Assembly: GCA_018402445.1 (NCBI GenBank)
Contig: JAGYIT010000017.1
Coordinates: 248,001-312,000 of the forward strand
DNA: 64,000 nt
Direction of reading: 5' to 3'
DNA from: Akkermansiaceae bacterium
GTDB lineage: Bacteria; Verrucomicrobiota; Verrucomicrobiia; Verrucomicrobiales; Akkermansiaceae
In this document: positions 16,760-25,914 of the stretch, one piece after another
Layout of the letters: every line of letters begins with the position of its first letter
Position numbering within the stretch: the stretch's first letter is position 1
The notes under the pieces: generated by a model
Databases searched by the model: none
Seen by the model: the letters and a program-made list of their open reading frames with translations, nothing else
What the model was told of the DNA's origin: nothing
Translations under genes and position numbers: made by a program

Positions 16760-17824
16760 TCAACGCCTCAACTTCGCCGCCTTGAGCATTCCGCAACCGG
16801 CGGCGACGTCGATGCCGCGGCGCTGGCGGAAGGTGCAGGGGATGCCCGCCTCACGGAGGGCGGCCTGGAAGGCGCGGCCGGAGGAACTACTATGTCCATC
16901 GTAGCCTTCGGTGGGATTGAGGGGGATCAGGTTCACGTGGCTGTCGATGCCTTCTAGCAGGGCGACCAGGCGGCGGGCGGTTTCTTCGGAATCGTTTTTC
17001 CCGGCGATGAGAGTCCACTCGAAAAAGATGCGCTTGCCGGTGTCGCGGGAGTAGCTGCGGCAGGTGCCGATGAGCGTTTCGAGATCCCATTTTTTGCTGG
17101 CGGGGACGAGGGCGGAGCGCTCCGCCTCGGTGGAGCCGTGGAGGCTGACGGCGAGGCGGTAGGGGCGTTTCTCCGCCGCCATGCGCAGGATGTTCGGCAC
17201 GTATCCGACGGTGCTGATCGCGATGCGCGCGGGCCCGATCGCGCAGCCGCGGGTGTCGGAAACAATGTCCATGGCTTTCATGACGGCGTCGTAGTTGTGG
17301 AGCGGCTCGCCCATGCCCATGAGGACGAGGTTGCGGAGGCGGCGGTGCGGATGGCTCGCGGCGAGCGCGCGGCGGACGTGCAGCACCTGCGCGACGATTT
17401 CCCCGGCGGTGAGGTGGCGCACGAAACCCATCTGCCCCGTGGCACAGAACACGCAACCCATCGCGCAGCCCGCCTGCGAGCTGACGCAAGCGGTAAAGCG
17501 GCCCTCGTATTCCATGAGTACGGTCTCGATGACCTGTCCGTCTGCCAGGCGCAGCAGATACTTGCGGGTGAGGCCGTCGGAGCTGTGGATTTCCTCGGCC
17601 TGTTCGGGGAGGTCGATGAAATGTGTTTTGCGGGGGCCGATGTTTTCCGAGACCCATTTCGCCAGCGGCGGGGAAAGCGGGAAGGAAGAAGGATCGGCGG
17701 CGGCTTGGCGGTGGATGATGCGCCAGAGCTGTTTCGCGTGGTGGGCGAGCACGCCGTCCTGCGCAAGCGCGTCTTCAAGCTCGGCGAAGGAGAGACCGAG
17801 GAGGGATTTTCCGGAAACGCTCAC
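16760..17824 (-). CDS. rlmN: Dual-specificity 23S rRNA A2503 / tRNA A37 C2-methyltransferase
   Basis: Radical-SAM methyltransferase that methylates C2 of A2503 in 23S rRNA, and in many bacteria A37 of some tRNAs. At 354 residues the length is normal. The CxxxCxxC cluster site is Cys120, Cys124 and Cys127 (CAMGCVFC), and the second conserved Cys that receives the methyl is Cys344 (AAGCGML). Also seen are LMGMGEPLHNYDAV and the substrate-binding RQRRG. The ATG at 17824 overlaps the stop of the upstream OmpA-like gene by 4 bp (ATGA), so the two are translationally coupled. Confidence 0.95.
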   Translation of the reverse strand: MSVSGKSLLGLSFAELEDALAQDGVLAHHAKQLWRIIHRQAAADPSSFPLSPPLAKWVSENIGPRKTHFIDLPEQAEEIHSSDGLTRKYLLRLADGQVIETVLMEYEGRFTACVSSQAGCAMGCVFCATGQMGFVRHLTAGEIVAQVLHVRRALAASHPHRRLRNLVLMGMGEPLHNYDAVMKAMDIVSDTRGCAIGPARIAISTVGYVPNILRMAAEKRPYRLAVSLHGSTEAERSALVPASKKWDLETLIGTCRSYSRDTGKRIFFEWTLIAGKNDSEETARRLVALLEGIDSHVNLIPLNPTEGYDGHSSSSGRAFQAALREAGIPCTFRQRRGIDVAAGCGMLKAAKLRR

Positions 17825-19062
17825 GGCTCTACGGGAAGGGCGCGGGGAGCGGGCGGCTCCTCGACGGGCGTGGCTTTCAGGATTGGGGCTTCCTCGGGGA
17901 CGGGCGTCGCACGCGGCGGATCGGGGACGATGTTCGGTTTGATCAGGATTGCTTTCGGAGGAGCGGGTGCGGGCGGAGGCGACGGCTCGGGCACCGGACG
18001 GGCTTTCGGCGTCACCTTGATCGGCTCGTCAGTGGGCGGCGTTTTCCGCATCCGGATCTCCACGCGGCGGTTGGGAGCCTGCGCGTCGGAGTCGCCATCC
18101 ACCACCATCGGCTGGGACTTCCCGAAGCCCCGCGTGATGATGCGGTTGGGATCCATGCGCATCGAGGTCACCAGATACTGTTTCACGGAGTCCGCGCGCT
18201 TGAGGGAAAGCTCGATGTTGAAATCCTCGCCGCCAATCAGGTCGGTGTGACCCTCGATCCAGCAGTACAGGCTCGGATTCTTATCGATGAGCAGGGCGAG
18301 CTTCAGCAGCCCTACCTTCGCGCTCTCGCGGAGTTCGGCCTGGTTGAACTCGAAGAGTAGGTCGCTGGGCAACAGGGTTTTTTTGGAAAGCAGGAGATTG
18401 GCGGGGAGGTCGAGCAGCTCGTCGAGGGATTCGATGCCGTCGAGCTTGCCGTTGTCCACCAGGCCGTTGTTGCCGCGCTTGATGAGGTCGTCGGTGAACT
18501 TCGTCATCTCCCCGTCATCCACCTGCACCGCACCCGGATCGACCGTGATCTGGCCGACGGCGGCTGGCTTCAGCTCCGACTCCATGCGCCCGAACTCCGG
18601 CAAGTCCGCGGCGAGATCGAGGCTGGAGGAAACCGTGGTGTCCGGCGTGTCGAGTTCGCCCTCGGCCAGTGGGTTGGAAAGTTTCAGCGCGTATTCCGGC
18701 ACCGTCACGTCCGGCGCGATATCGATTTCCACGTCCTCGGGCAGCAGATCGAGCAAGTCCACTTCCTCCAGCAGGGCGGCGGTTTCGTTGGGCGGGGTGA
18801 TCGTTTCCTCGGGCGGCAAGGCGCGGTCGGGTTCATACGGCCTCACCTCCACTTGGCGGACGTTGATTTGCCCCGTGGAAATCTCCTCGGGTATCTGGAG
18901 TCCCAGCGCGATTTTCACGTGGTCGAGCGCGAAAAACACCAGCACGTGCAAGAGGATGGACACGAACATCGCCGCCGCCGCCCAACGCCCGAGATGCTCG
19001 GGGCCAGGCAGGCGGTAGCCGTCCGCGTCGCGCGTGTCGCTCCAGCGATACTCCTGCTCCAT
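17821..19062 (-). CDS. TonB-like anchored OmpA-family protein with proline-rich arms
   Basis: A 413-residue envelope protein of unusual build. Residues 1-25 are polar and cytoplasmic, and 26-50 form a membrane anchor (WAAAAMFVSILLHVLVFFAL) like that of TonB, with the SxxLH pattern. A long acidic, proline-containing linker follows (60-225). An OmpA peptidoglycan-binding domain spans about 240-345 with WIEGHTDLIGGEDFNIELS, RADSVKQYL, GFGKSQP and NRRVEIRM. After it comes a Pro-rich tail of about 65 residues (PVPEPSPPPAPAPPK). OmpA-domain proteins normally end at the domain. It could link inner membrane and cell wall. It precedes rlmN in one transcript. Confidence 0.8.
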   Translation of the reverse strand: MEQEYRWSDTRDADGYRLPGPEHLGRWAAAAMFVSILLHVLVFFALDHVKIALGLQIPEEISTGQINVRQVEVRPYEPDRALPPEETITPPNETAALLEEVDLLDLLPEDVEIDIAPDVTVPEYALKLSNPLAEGELDTPDTTVSSSLDLAADLPEFGRMESELKPAAVGQITVDPGAVQVDDGEMTKFTDDLIKRGNNGLVDNGKLDGIESLDELLDLPANLLLSKKTLLPSDLLFEFNQAELRESAKVGLLKLALLIDKNPSLYCWIEGHTDLIGGEDFNIELSLKRADSVKQYLVTSMRMDPNRIITRGFGKSQPMVVDGDSDAQAPNRRVEIRMRKTPPTDEPIKVTPKARPVPEPSPPPAPAPPKAILIKPNIVPDPPRATPVPEEAPILKATPVEEPPAPRALPVEP

Positions 19063-19166
19063 GCCCTGTATGATAATCCATGGAAACTTGCTGGCAATCC
19101 CCGAAAAAACCTGCTATGCGCAATACGGCACCGAACGTGCTTATCTGATCCATATCCCCTTAACAT

Positions 19167-19415
19167 ATGCCTGCGAAGAAAATGACCAAGAAAACGGCGG
19201 CCAAAAAAACCGCAGTGAAAGCCGCTCCTGCCAAGAAAGCCGCCGCCAAGAAAGCGACCAAACCCGCGGCGGAGAAAGCTCCCAAGAAAGCCCCCATCTC
19301 CATCGAGGCCGTGGCCAAGGCCGCCTACCTGAACTACCGCCGCCGCGTGGAGGAGGGGCTTCCCGGTTGCCATGACAGTGATTGGCTGGAGGCCGAGCGC
19401 TCCCTCGCGGATTGA
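19167..19415 (+). CDS. Histone H1-like lysine-rich protein with DUF2934 tail
   Basis: An 82-residue basic protein. Residues 1-48 are a Lys/Ala/Pro tract with repeats of the KKAAAKKAT type, resembling histone H1 C-terminal tails and bacterial Hc1-like DNA-binding proteins. Residues 50-82 (ISIEAVAKAAYLNYRRRVEE and DSDWLEAERSL) match the DUF2934 pattern, AYxxYxxR...DWxxAE. Likely binds DNA or RNA through the basic tail; the role of DUF2934 is unknown. It stands alone, divergent from the OmpA-like gene, with about 100 bp between the two starts. Confidence 0.75.
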   Translation: MPAKKMTKKTAAKKTAVKAAPAKKAAAKKATKPAAEKAPKKAPISIEAVAKAAYLNYRRRVEEGLPGCHDSDWLEAERSLAD

Positions 19416-19638
19416 TCCGAACCGCCCCCTACGCCGCGCCCGCCCTGAAAATCCTGAGGCGGCGCATTTAGCGGTTGTCAACCCGTGGGAACAGTAGATA
19501 GTTCGCATATCTTGATTAAAAGTGCTGACAGTTGGCCGGCTTTTGCTCGCCCTGCAGGGATCTTCCCAGATCCATCCCGCCCTTCCCCCGGCGGCGCGGC
19601 CTCATCCCCCGCACCCTTTTTTTTCCGTGCCTACACAC

Positions 19639-21183
19639 ATGAACCCCAAACACATGAACCCCACCATCGAGGTTATGCAGCCCGCTCTGTTCGAAGAATC
19701 ACCCGCCGTCGCCCTTCCCAAAAAAAACCGCCGCACCGCCACACAAGCCATTGAGGAATTCGGCCTCAAAGCCCCGTCGAAACACGGTAAAAACTACGTC
19801 CTAGACACCAACGTCCTGTTGCATGACCCGGCCTGCCTTGAGCGTTTCAAGGAGAACCATCTCTGCATCCTCGTCGATGTCTTGGCCGAACTCGACAAGT
19901 TCAAGAGCGAGCAATCCGAGCGCGGCGCCAACGCCCGCCGCGTCCACCGCCGCCTCACCGACATTTTCTCCAGCTCCTCCGCCGTGACAAGCGGCGTGCC
20001 CACCGAGGGCGGCGGCACGATCCGGTTGGTGATCTATGATCCCGACGCCTGCCCGGACAACTCCGACCAGCTCAAGCAATTCTACCGCATTTTCCCCGAC
20101 CGCGAGCGCGTCGATCACCGCATCCTCGCCGCCTGTTTCCTGCTCCGGCAGCACAACCCGGACGGCCACGTCGCCCTCGTCACTAAGGACATTAACCTCC
20201 AGCTCAAGGCCCGCGCGGTCAGCATCGAGTGCCAGGATTACCTCAACGACAAGGTCGATGCCCGTGAGGTCTCCAATTACGAGGTGCGCCGCGTCGAGGT
20301 GGACTCCGCGGAGCTGCACCGCTTCGCCAGCAGCGGCGAACTGGATGTCGAAGAGGAGCGCCGCACGGGAGTGGCGGTCAACGAATACGTCCTGCTCGCC
20401 TGCGGGGAAAAGCAAACCATCCCCGCGCGCCTCCATTTCAGCGGCGGCTTCGTCCGCCTCAACATCCCGGAGGTTCTGAAAATCCCGGACGGCCAGACGC
20501 TCAAGCCGCTCAACCTCGGCCAGCGCTGCCTGATCGACGCTCTGCTCAACCCCGACATTTCCCTCGTCACCTGCTACGGCCATGCGGGCACCGGCAAGAC
20601 CCTGGTCGCCGTCGCGGCAGGACTGCACGAAATGTTCAACCGCCGCTACAACGGCATCACCGTCAGCCGCCCCGTCGTTGCCATGGGCGAGCAACTCGGG
20701 TTCCTGCCCGGCTCGCTCGATGAGAAAATGCGACCTTGGCTCCAGCCCATCCACGACGCGCTCGATCTCCTGATGCGGCCGAACATCCCGCTCGGGCCGA
20801 AACGCAAGCAGCAGAAACCCTCGCCCGCCGGAGCGGTGGCCGCGAAAAAACCCTACGAACTTCTCATGGAGCAGGGCATCCTCGAGATCGAGGCGCTCTG
20901 CTACATCCGCGGGCGCTCCATCCCGAACCGTTTCTTCATCCTCGATGAGGCGCAGCAGCTCACCCCGCAGGAGGCGAAAACCATCGTCACCCGCATGTCG
21001 CGGGATTCCAAGCTGGTGCTCGTCGGCGACCCCGCACAGATCGACAATCCCTACGTCGATAGCCGCAGCAACGGCCTTGTCTATACGCGCAACCGCCTCA
21101 AGGGGCAGCCCTTCACAGCCCACGTCGCCCTCAACCGCGGTGAGCGCTCTGAACTCGCCGAGGCCGGAGCGCAGCTCATGTAG
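19639..21183 (+). CDS. PIN domain-PhoH fusion ATPase
   Basis: A 514-residue protein of the PhoH2/YlaK type, an RNase-helicase pair in one chain. The PIN domain begins near residue 52 (NYVLDTNVLLHDP, acidic Asp56) and continues through ILVDVLAELDKFK. The PhoH ATPase follows, with Walker A GHAGTGKT at 314-321 and Walker B FILDEAQQLTPQEAK, plus VGDPAQIDNPY. The frame is open upstream to 19522, but the ATG at 19639 fits better; another ATG is at 19654. Likely degrades or unwinds RNA, possibly in ribosome quality control. Not next to ybeY. Confidence 0.9.
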   Translation: MNPKHMNPTIEVMQPALFEESPAVALPKKNRRTATQAIEEFGLKAPSKHGKNYVLDTNVLLHDPACLERFKENHLCILVDVLAELDKFKSEQSERGANARRVHRRLTDIFSSSSAVTSGVPTEGGGTIRLVIYDPDACPDNSDQLKQFYRIFPDRERVDHRILAACFLLRQHNPDGHVALVTKDINLQLKARAVSIECQDYLNDKVDAREVSNYEVRRVEVDSAELHRFASSGELDVEEERRTGVAVNEYVLLACGEKQTIPARLHFSGGFVRLNIPEVLKIPDGQTLKPLNLGQRCLIDALLNPDISLVTCYGHAGTGKTLVAVAAGLHEMFNRRYNGITVSRPVVAMGEQLGFLPGSLDEKMRPWLQPIHDALDLLMRPNIPLGPKRKQQKPSPAGAVAAKKPYELLMEQGILEIEALCYIRGRSIPNRFFILDEAQQLTPQEAKTIVTRMSRDSKLVLVGDPAQIDNPYVDSRSNGLVYTRNRLKGQPFTAHVALNRGERSELAEAGAQLM

Positions 21184-21262
21184 CGCAGATGAAATGACGG
21201 TTGCAGGCGGCGGAATCCGGCGGATTCTCACGCGTCCCTTCTCCGTACGGGAACCCCACGCC

Positions 21263-22067
21263 ATGCTTGCCATAGCCTTCATCGCCAACATCCTGCTCTT
21301 CGCCGCCGCCTGGGCGTGGTGCGTGCGTCTGCGGAACTTCTCCCCCGTGGACACATTCTGGGCCTTCGGGATCGGCATTACCTCGCTATTTTTCCTATTC
21401 GGAGACACCCCTGCCGATGGGAAACGGATCACCGCAGGGATTCTCATTGCCGCTTGGTCTTTGCGACTCGGTGCGTCACCTAGCGAAGCGGATCGCTAAA
21501 CACCATCCCGGGGAGGATTCGCGCTACATCAAACTTCGCGAGGTTTGGAAAGGCCGGGTGAATTCCTCCTTTTTCTGGTTCTTCCAGGCGCAGGCGGTAT
21601 CGGTTTTCCTGCTCGCGCTGCCCTTCCACATCATCGCCTTGGATCCCGCTCCTTCATGGCATTTCCTGCACATCCTCGGCGCGGTCATCGCGGCCTGCGG
21701 CCTGATCGGCGAGACGCTCGCGGACAAGCAGATGGACGATTTCAAAGCCTCCGATGCCGATCCTAAATCCGTCTGCCAAAGCGGCCTCTGGAAATACTCC
21801 CGCCACCCGAACTATTTCTTCGAATCCGTCATCTGGACGGGTATCTTCCTTTTCACCGCAGGCTCGCCATGGGGCTGGACGACGATCTACGCGCCCGCGA
21901 TCATCACCTACCTCCTCCTGAAAGTCACCGGCATCCCCCCCACCGAAGCCTCCGCCCTGAGACGCAAAGGCGAGGCTTACCGAGAATACCAACGCACCAC
22001 CTCCCCCTTCATCCCAAGATTCAACTATCAAAATTCAACTCTCAATCAGAATGATTCTTCTCCGTGA
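21263..22067 (+). CDS. DUF1295 / steroid 5-alpha-reductase-like membrane protein (one frameshift)
   Basis: Integral membrane protein of the DUF1295 family, related to the C-terminal domain of 3-oxo-5-alpha-steroid 4-dehydrogenase and to isoprenylcysteine methyltransferases. It starts MLAIAFIANILLFAAAWAW. The C-terminal signature SGLWKYSRHPNYFFESVIW is complete. One extra base near 21473 breaks the frame: SLRLG should continue RHLAKRIAKHHPGEDSRY. The natural end is probably near SPFIPRF; the last 13 or so residues (NYQNSTLNQNDSSP) come from a TTCAAAATTCAA repeat arm. Paired with the methyltransferase at 22183, a common neighbour pair that suggests lipid modification. Confidence 0.8.
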
Positions 22068-22176
22068 TCTCCCTTTCTCCTCCTCCCTTCATGGTAATTC
22101 CAGCCTGCAAAACCCATAAACCACCACACCCATATCACCGCACGCCCCACGCCTCTTCCTTGAGAGTTGAATTTTG
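22029..22176. repeat. Inverted pair of TTCAAAATTCAA-type repeats between DUF1295 and methyltransferase genes
   Basis: The 17-bp sequence CAAAATTCAACTCTCAA at 22029-22045 is repeated in perfect inverse at 22160-22176, enclosing 114 bp. The left arm lies inside the end of the DUF1295 gene; the right arm ends 6 nt before the methyltransferase ATG. It belongs to the same family as 15200-15240, 41876-41912 and 61800-61836. Confidence 0.7.
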
Positions 22177-22182
22177 AATTTT

Positions 22183-23223
22183 ATGACCACCAACGACCTC
22201 ATCGCCTCCGGCAAGCTCCCCGACGCCGCCATCCGCCTCGGTATCCGGCACCGCCTCGCTAACACCATCGCCCCTTTCGAGAAACTCGATCCCGAGGAGC
22301 GGCAAGCCAAGCTCATGGCGCACATCGCGGAGCTGAAAACCATGCCCGTCGCCATCGCCACGGATGAGGCGAACGAGCAGCACTACGAGCTGCCCACCGC
22401 GTTCTTCAAGCGCTGCCTCGGCCCGCACATGAAATACTCCTCAGGATACTGGGAGGAGGGTGTTATTGACATCGGCGAGTCCGAGGCGCGTATGCTGGAG
22501 ATCACGTGCCGCCGCGCGGATCTCGCCAACGGCCAGAGCATCCTCGAGCTCGGCTGCGGCTGGGGATCGCTCACTCTCTGGATGGCAAGGCATTATCCCG
22601 ACGCGAAGATCACCGCCGTTTCCAACTCCCGCACCCAGCGCGAACACATCATGTCCGAGGCGGAAAAACGTGGCCTGTCCAACGTCACTGTCATCACCGC
22701 GAACATGATCACATTCGCGGGCGTCGGCGAATCCGTCTTCGACCGCTGCGTCTCCGTCGAGATGTTCGAGCACATGAAGAACTATCAGATCCTTTTGGAA
22801 AGGATCTCGAAATGGCTCAAGCCGGATGGCAAGCTTTTCGTCCATATCTTCACCCACCGCGAGAACGCCTACCACTACATCGCGGAGAGCGAGGACGACT
22901 GGATGGCGAGATACTTTTTCACCGGCGGCCAGATGCCTTCCGACGACCTATTGCTCTACTTCCAAGATCACCTCCGCATCGAGAACCATTGGCAGGTCAG
23001 CGGGCGCCACTACCAGAAAACCTCCGAGGCCTGGCTCCGCAACATGGACGACCATAAGGAAGAGCTTTTCCCCCTCATCTCAGAAACCTACGGCGCGGAT
23101 CAGGCCGTGAAATGGTGGGCCTACTGGCGCGTCTTCTACATGGCCTGCGCCGAGCTCTGGGGATACCGCAAGGGTCAAGAATGGATCGTTTCCCACTACC
23201 TTTTCCGAAACACCAAACACTGA
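22183..23223 (+). CDS. Cyclopropane-fatty-acid-synthase-like SAM methyltransferase (coclaurine N-methyltransferase-like branch)
   Basis: A 346-residue class I SAM-dependent methyltransferase. Motif I is [10 protein letters not shown] at 121-130. Upstream is [20 protein letters not shown], and downstream [12 protein letters not shown], then [20 protein letters not shown]. This pattern matches plant (S)-coclaurine N-methyltransferases more closely than E. coli Cfa. In bacteria such proteins sit in the cyclopropane-fatty-acyl-phospholipid synthase superfamily, and the substrate is probably an unsaturated acyl chain of a membrane lipid, but an amine substrate cannot be excluded. The ATG at 22183 is preferred over an upstream TTG. 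Confidence 0.82.
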   Translation: MTTNDLIASGKLPDAAIRLGIRHRLANTIAPFEKLDPEERQAKLMAHIAELKTMPVAIATDEANEQHYELPTAFFKRCLGPHMKYSSGYWEEGVIDIGESEARMLEITCRRADLANGQSILELGCGWGSLTLWMARHYPDAKITAVSNSRTQREHIMSEAEKRGLSNVTVITANMITFAGVGESVFDRCVSVEMFEHMKNYQILLERISKWLKPDGKLFVHIFTHRENAYHYIAESEDDWMARYFFTGGQMPSDDLLLYFQDHLRIENHWQVSGRHYQKTSEAWLRNMDDHKEELFPLISETYGADQAVKWWAYWRVFYMACAELWGYRKGQEWIVSHYLFRNTKH

Positions 23224-23319
23224 AGCCTGGGGAATCGGCGAAGATCGAGACCTCAGGTGAAATGAAACAGCCGGGCGCACACTCGCCATGTTGGGCAGGG
23301 ATGATGAAGCGCGCCGCCT

Positions 23320-24234
23320 TTAGCGCATCCGCGGGTTGAGGGCGATCTGGGCGAGGTCGGCGAGGAGGTTCACCGCGACGATGAGGAAGCCGTAAAAGAG
23401 GACGAGTCCCTGGATGAGAAAGTATTCCTTGTCGGTGACGGCGTTGATGAAATGCTGGCCCATCCCGGGAATCTGGAAAATGGTCTCGATGACGAAGGAG
23501 CCGGAGATCATGCCTGCGAAAGCCGGGCCGATGAATGCGACGGCGGGGATGAGGCCGCCGCGCAGCGCATGGCGGATGACGATTCGAGCACCGGGCACGC
23601 CTTTCGCCTTGGCGGTGCGGATGTAGTCCTGGTTGAGGATATCGAGCATGCCACCACGCGAAAGGCGAGCCAGGTAGGCCGCGTTGATCATGCCGAGGGT
23701 GACGGCGGGCAGAATCCAGTCGGTGGGCGATGCCCAGCCTGCGACATTGAGCGCCTGGAGCTTGAGGCCAAAGAAGACGGCCAGCAGCGGGCCGATGACG
23801 AAGCTAGGCAGGCAGATGCCGACCATGGCAAGCGAGAGGCAGGCGAAATCGGTGGGCGTGTTTTTCCTCACCGCCGCGATGACTCCGGCGGGTATCCCGA
23901 CGAGCAGGGCGATGCCCATCGAGGCGAGGCCGAGGGAGAGGGAGACGGGAAACGATTCCGAGATGATCTCCGAGACCTGGACACCTTCCTTCCCGTACAT
24001 GAAGCCCATGTCCTGTCTGAGGATCAGGTTGGTGAAATACCGGCCGTACTGAACGGGCCACGGCTGATCGAGGCCCATGACCGCCATTTTCTCCGCCTCA
24101 ATGTGCTTCGGCATGGCTTTTTCCCCCGTGTAGGGGCTGCCCGGCATGGCGCGGACGAGGAAAAAGGTGATCGTCACCAGCACGAAGAGCGTGAGCAGGC
24201 CCTGGAGGAAACGGGAGAGGAGGAGCTTCGGCAT
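23320..24234 (-). CDS. oppB: Peptide ABC transporter permease, OppB/DppB type
   Basis: A 304-residue inner-membrane permease with six membrane segments. It begins LLLSRFLQGLLTLFVLVTIT with FFLVRAMPGSPY, the usual OppB/DppB opening. The EAA loop is seen as YIRTAKAKGVPGARIVIRHA LR, and the family end as GLVLFYGFLIVAVNLLADL, then ALNPRMR. It follows oppA by 15 bp on the same strand. No oppC, oppD or oppF follows; the next gene is convergent. The rest of the importer must be encoded elsewhere. Confidence 0.9.
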   Translation of the reverse strand: MPKLLLSRFLQGLLTLFVLVTITFFLVRAMPGSPYTGEKAMPKHIEAEKMAVMGLDQPWPVQYGRYFTNLILRQDMGFMYGKEGVQVSEIISESFPVSLSLGLASMGIALLVGIPAGVIAAVRKNTPTDFACLSLAMVGICLPSFVIGPLLAVFFGLKLQALNVAGWASPTDWILPAVTLGMINAAYLARLSRGGMLDILNQDYIRTAKAKGVPGARIVIRHALRGGLIPAVAFIGPAFAGMISGSFVIETIFQIPGMGQHFINAVTDKEYFLIQGLVLFYGFLIVAVNLLADLAQIALNPRMR

Positions 24235-24249
24235 GGAGGGCGGGAGAGG

Positions 24250-25863
24250 TCAGCGTTGCGGAGGCTGCGGGATCAGGCGGACGTTTGTGAACGGATGGTT
24301 GTCGAGCAGCAGAGGCTCCCAGCCTTTCACGGAGGGATGGATGAGGTAGTTTTTCCCCCACCACGCGATGGGGGTCATGGGCGAGTCCTCGAGCAGGATC
24401 ACCTCCGCCTCGTGGAGCAGGCGGAAGCGCTCGGTGGGTTCGTTGGCCTGAAAGGACTCGCGGAGCTTCGCGCCGAAGGGTTCGCTTTCCCAGCCGGTGC
24501 GGTTGTTGCCGTTTCCGGCCGTCCACATTTCCAGGAAGGTGAGGGGATCGATGTAATCCCCGATCCAGCCGCCGCCGATGATCTCATAGTCCATATCCTG
24601 CATGGCGGCCATGTAGGCGGTCCATTCCTTGTTATCGATCTCCATCTCTACGCCGAGGTGCTCGCGCCACATGGCCTGGATGGCGGTGGCGAGGGCGGCG
24701 TTCGTCTCGCGGGAGGCGATGAGGATCTTGAGGCGGGGGAAATCCTCGCCGCCGGGGAAGCCGGCCTCGGCGAGGAGTTTTTTCGCCTCTTCGGGATCGA
24801 ACGAAACGCCGCGCGGCGGGTCGTAATCGCCCATGGGAGGGGTCATGCCGTAGGCGGGCTCGAAGCCGCGGAAGACGCTGTCGGCGATGGCCTGGCGGTC
24901 GATGGCGAGGCTGAGAGCCCTTCGCACGCGGACATCATCGAGGGGCTCCACGTTGTTGTTGTAGCGGTAGAGGACGGTGCCGAGGTAGGGTTCCTGCCGC
25001 AGCGAGGCGGGATCCTCCTTTTTCATGAGATCGACGACCTCGGGCGCGGCGGTGTTGGTGATGTGGAGCTGGCCGTTGCGGAACATGCGGGCCTCGGTGA
25101 AGGTGTTGGTGATGGGGAGGAAACGGATGCCTTCGAGGTGGACGTTTCCGGCGTTCCAGTAGTGCGGGTTGCGCTCGACCTCGATGTGGTGGTTGCGGCG
25201 GTAGGACTTGATGCGGAAGGGGCCGTTGCTGACGAGGTTCTCGGCTCGTGACCAGGCATTTCCGACCGTGTCGATCTCCCCGAATTTGAGCACCTGGTGC
25301 TTGGGCACGGGATACCATGTGTAGTGCTTGAGGATCTCTGGGAGAAATGGCGTCGGGCCGCGGAGAGTGAGGACGAAGCCGTGCGATCCGGTGATCTTAA
25401 AGCCGACGCTGGAGAAATCCGGCGTCACGCGCTTGTTGAAGTCCTCCGCGCCTTTCAGGAAATAGAGCATCTCCGCGTATTTCGCGCCGAAGGCCGGGGT
25501 GAGGATGCGTTCGTAGGAGAAGCGGAAATCCTCGGCAGTGACGGGCATACCGTCGGACCATTTCGCATCCGGGCGCAGTTTGACGGTCCAGACGGTGTAG
25601 GTTTCGTCGGGAGTCACCGAGAGGGCGGCTCCCGGCGGCGTGCCGAGGTCTTCGGTGGCGTGGAACTGGACGAGGCCCTCATATAGGGCGCGCATCACGT
25701 TGCTCTCGATCACGCCGGAAACGACCTGAAGATCGAGGCTTTTCGGATCGGCGGCGTTTCCGATGAGAAGGATGCCCTCGCGCGCCGCCGCCTCGACCTG
25801 GGATTCCTTCTGGCAGGAGAGCAGCGGAAGGCAAAGGGCGAGGATGAGGGGCAGACGTTGCAT
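24250..25863 (-). CDS. oppA: Oligopeptide ABC transporter substrate-binding lipoprotein
   Basis: A 537-residue solute-binding protein of family 5 (SBP_bac_5). The N terminus MQRLPLILALCLPLLSC is a lipoprotein signal with lipobox LLSC. Family features include LRPDAKWSDGMPVTAEDFRF, YPVPKHQVLKFGE, VSNGPFRI and RVRRALSLAIDRQ. It should capture peptides in the periplasm and deliver them to an OppBC channel. It is sixth in the seven-gene cluster beginning with exbB, separated from the preceding gene by 51 bp. Peptide specificity is not readable. Confidence 0.9.
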   Translation of the reverse strand: MQRLPLILALCLPLLSCQKESQVEAAAREGILLIGNAADPKSLDLQVVSGVIESNVMRALYEGLVQFHATEDLGTPPGAALSVTPDETYTVWTVKLRPDAKWSDGMPVTAEDFRFSYERILTPAFGAKYAEMLYFLKGAEDFNKRVTPDFSSVGFKITGSHGFVLTLRGPTPFLPEILKHYTWYPVPKHQVLKFGEIDTVGNAWSRAENLVSNGPFRIKSYRRNHHIEVERNPHYWNAGNVHLEGIRFLPITNTFTEARMFRNGQLHITNTAAPEVVDLMKKEDPASLRQEPYLGTVLYRYNNNVEPLDDVRVRRALSLAIDRQAIADSVFRGFEPAYGMTPPMGDYDPPRGVSFDPEEAKKLLAEAGFPGGEDFPRLKILIASRETNAALATAIQAMWREHLGVEMEIDNKEWTAYMAAMQDMDYEIIGGGWIGDYIDPLTFLEMWTAGNGNNRTGWESEPFGAKLRESFQANEPTERFRLLHEAEVILLEDSPMTPIAWWGKNYLIHPSVKGWEPLLLDNHPFTNVRLIPQPPQR

Positions 25864-25914
25864 CGCTGGACGGGACTGTTTCAGGTTCCCGCCGGGAACG
25901 CAACGCCGGATGGG

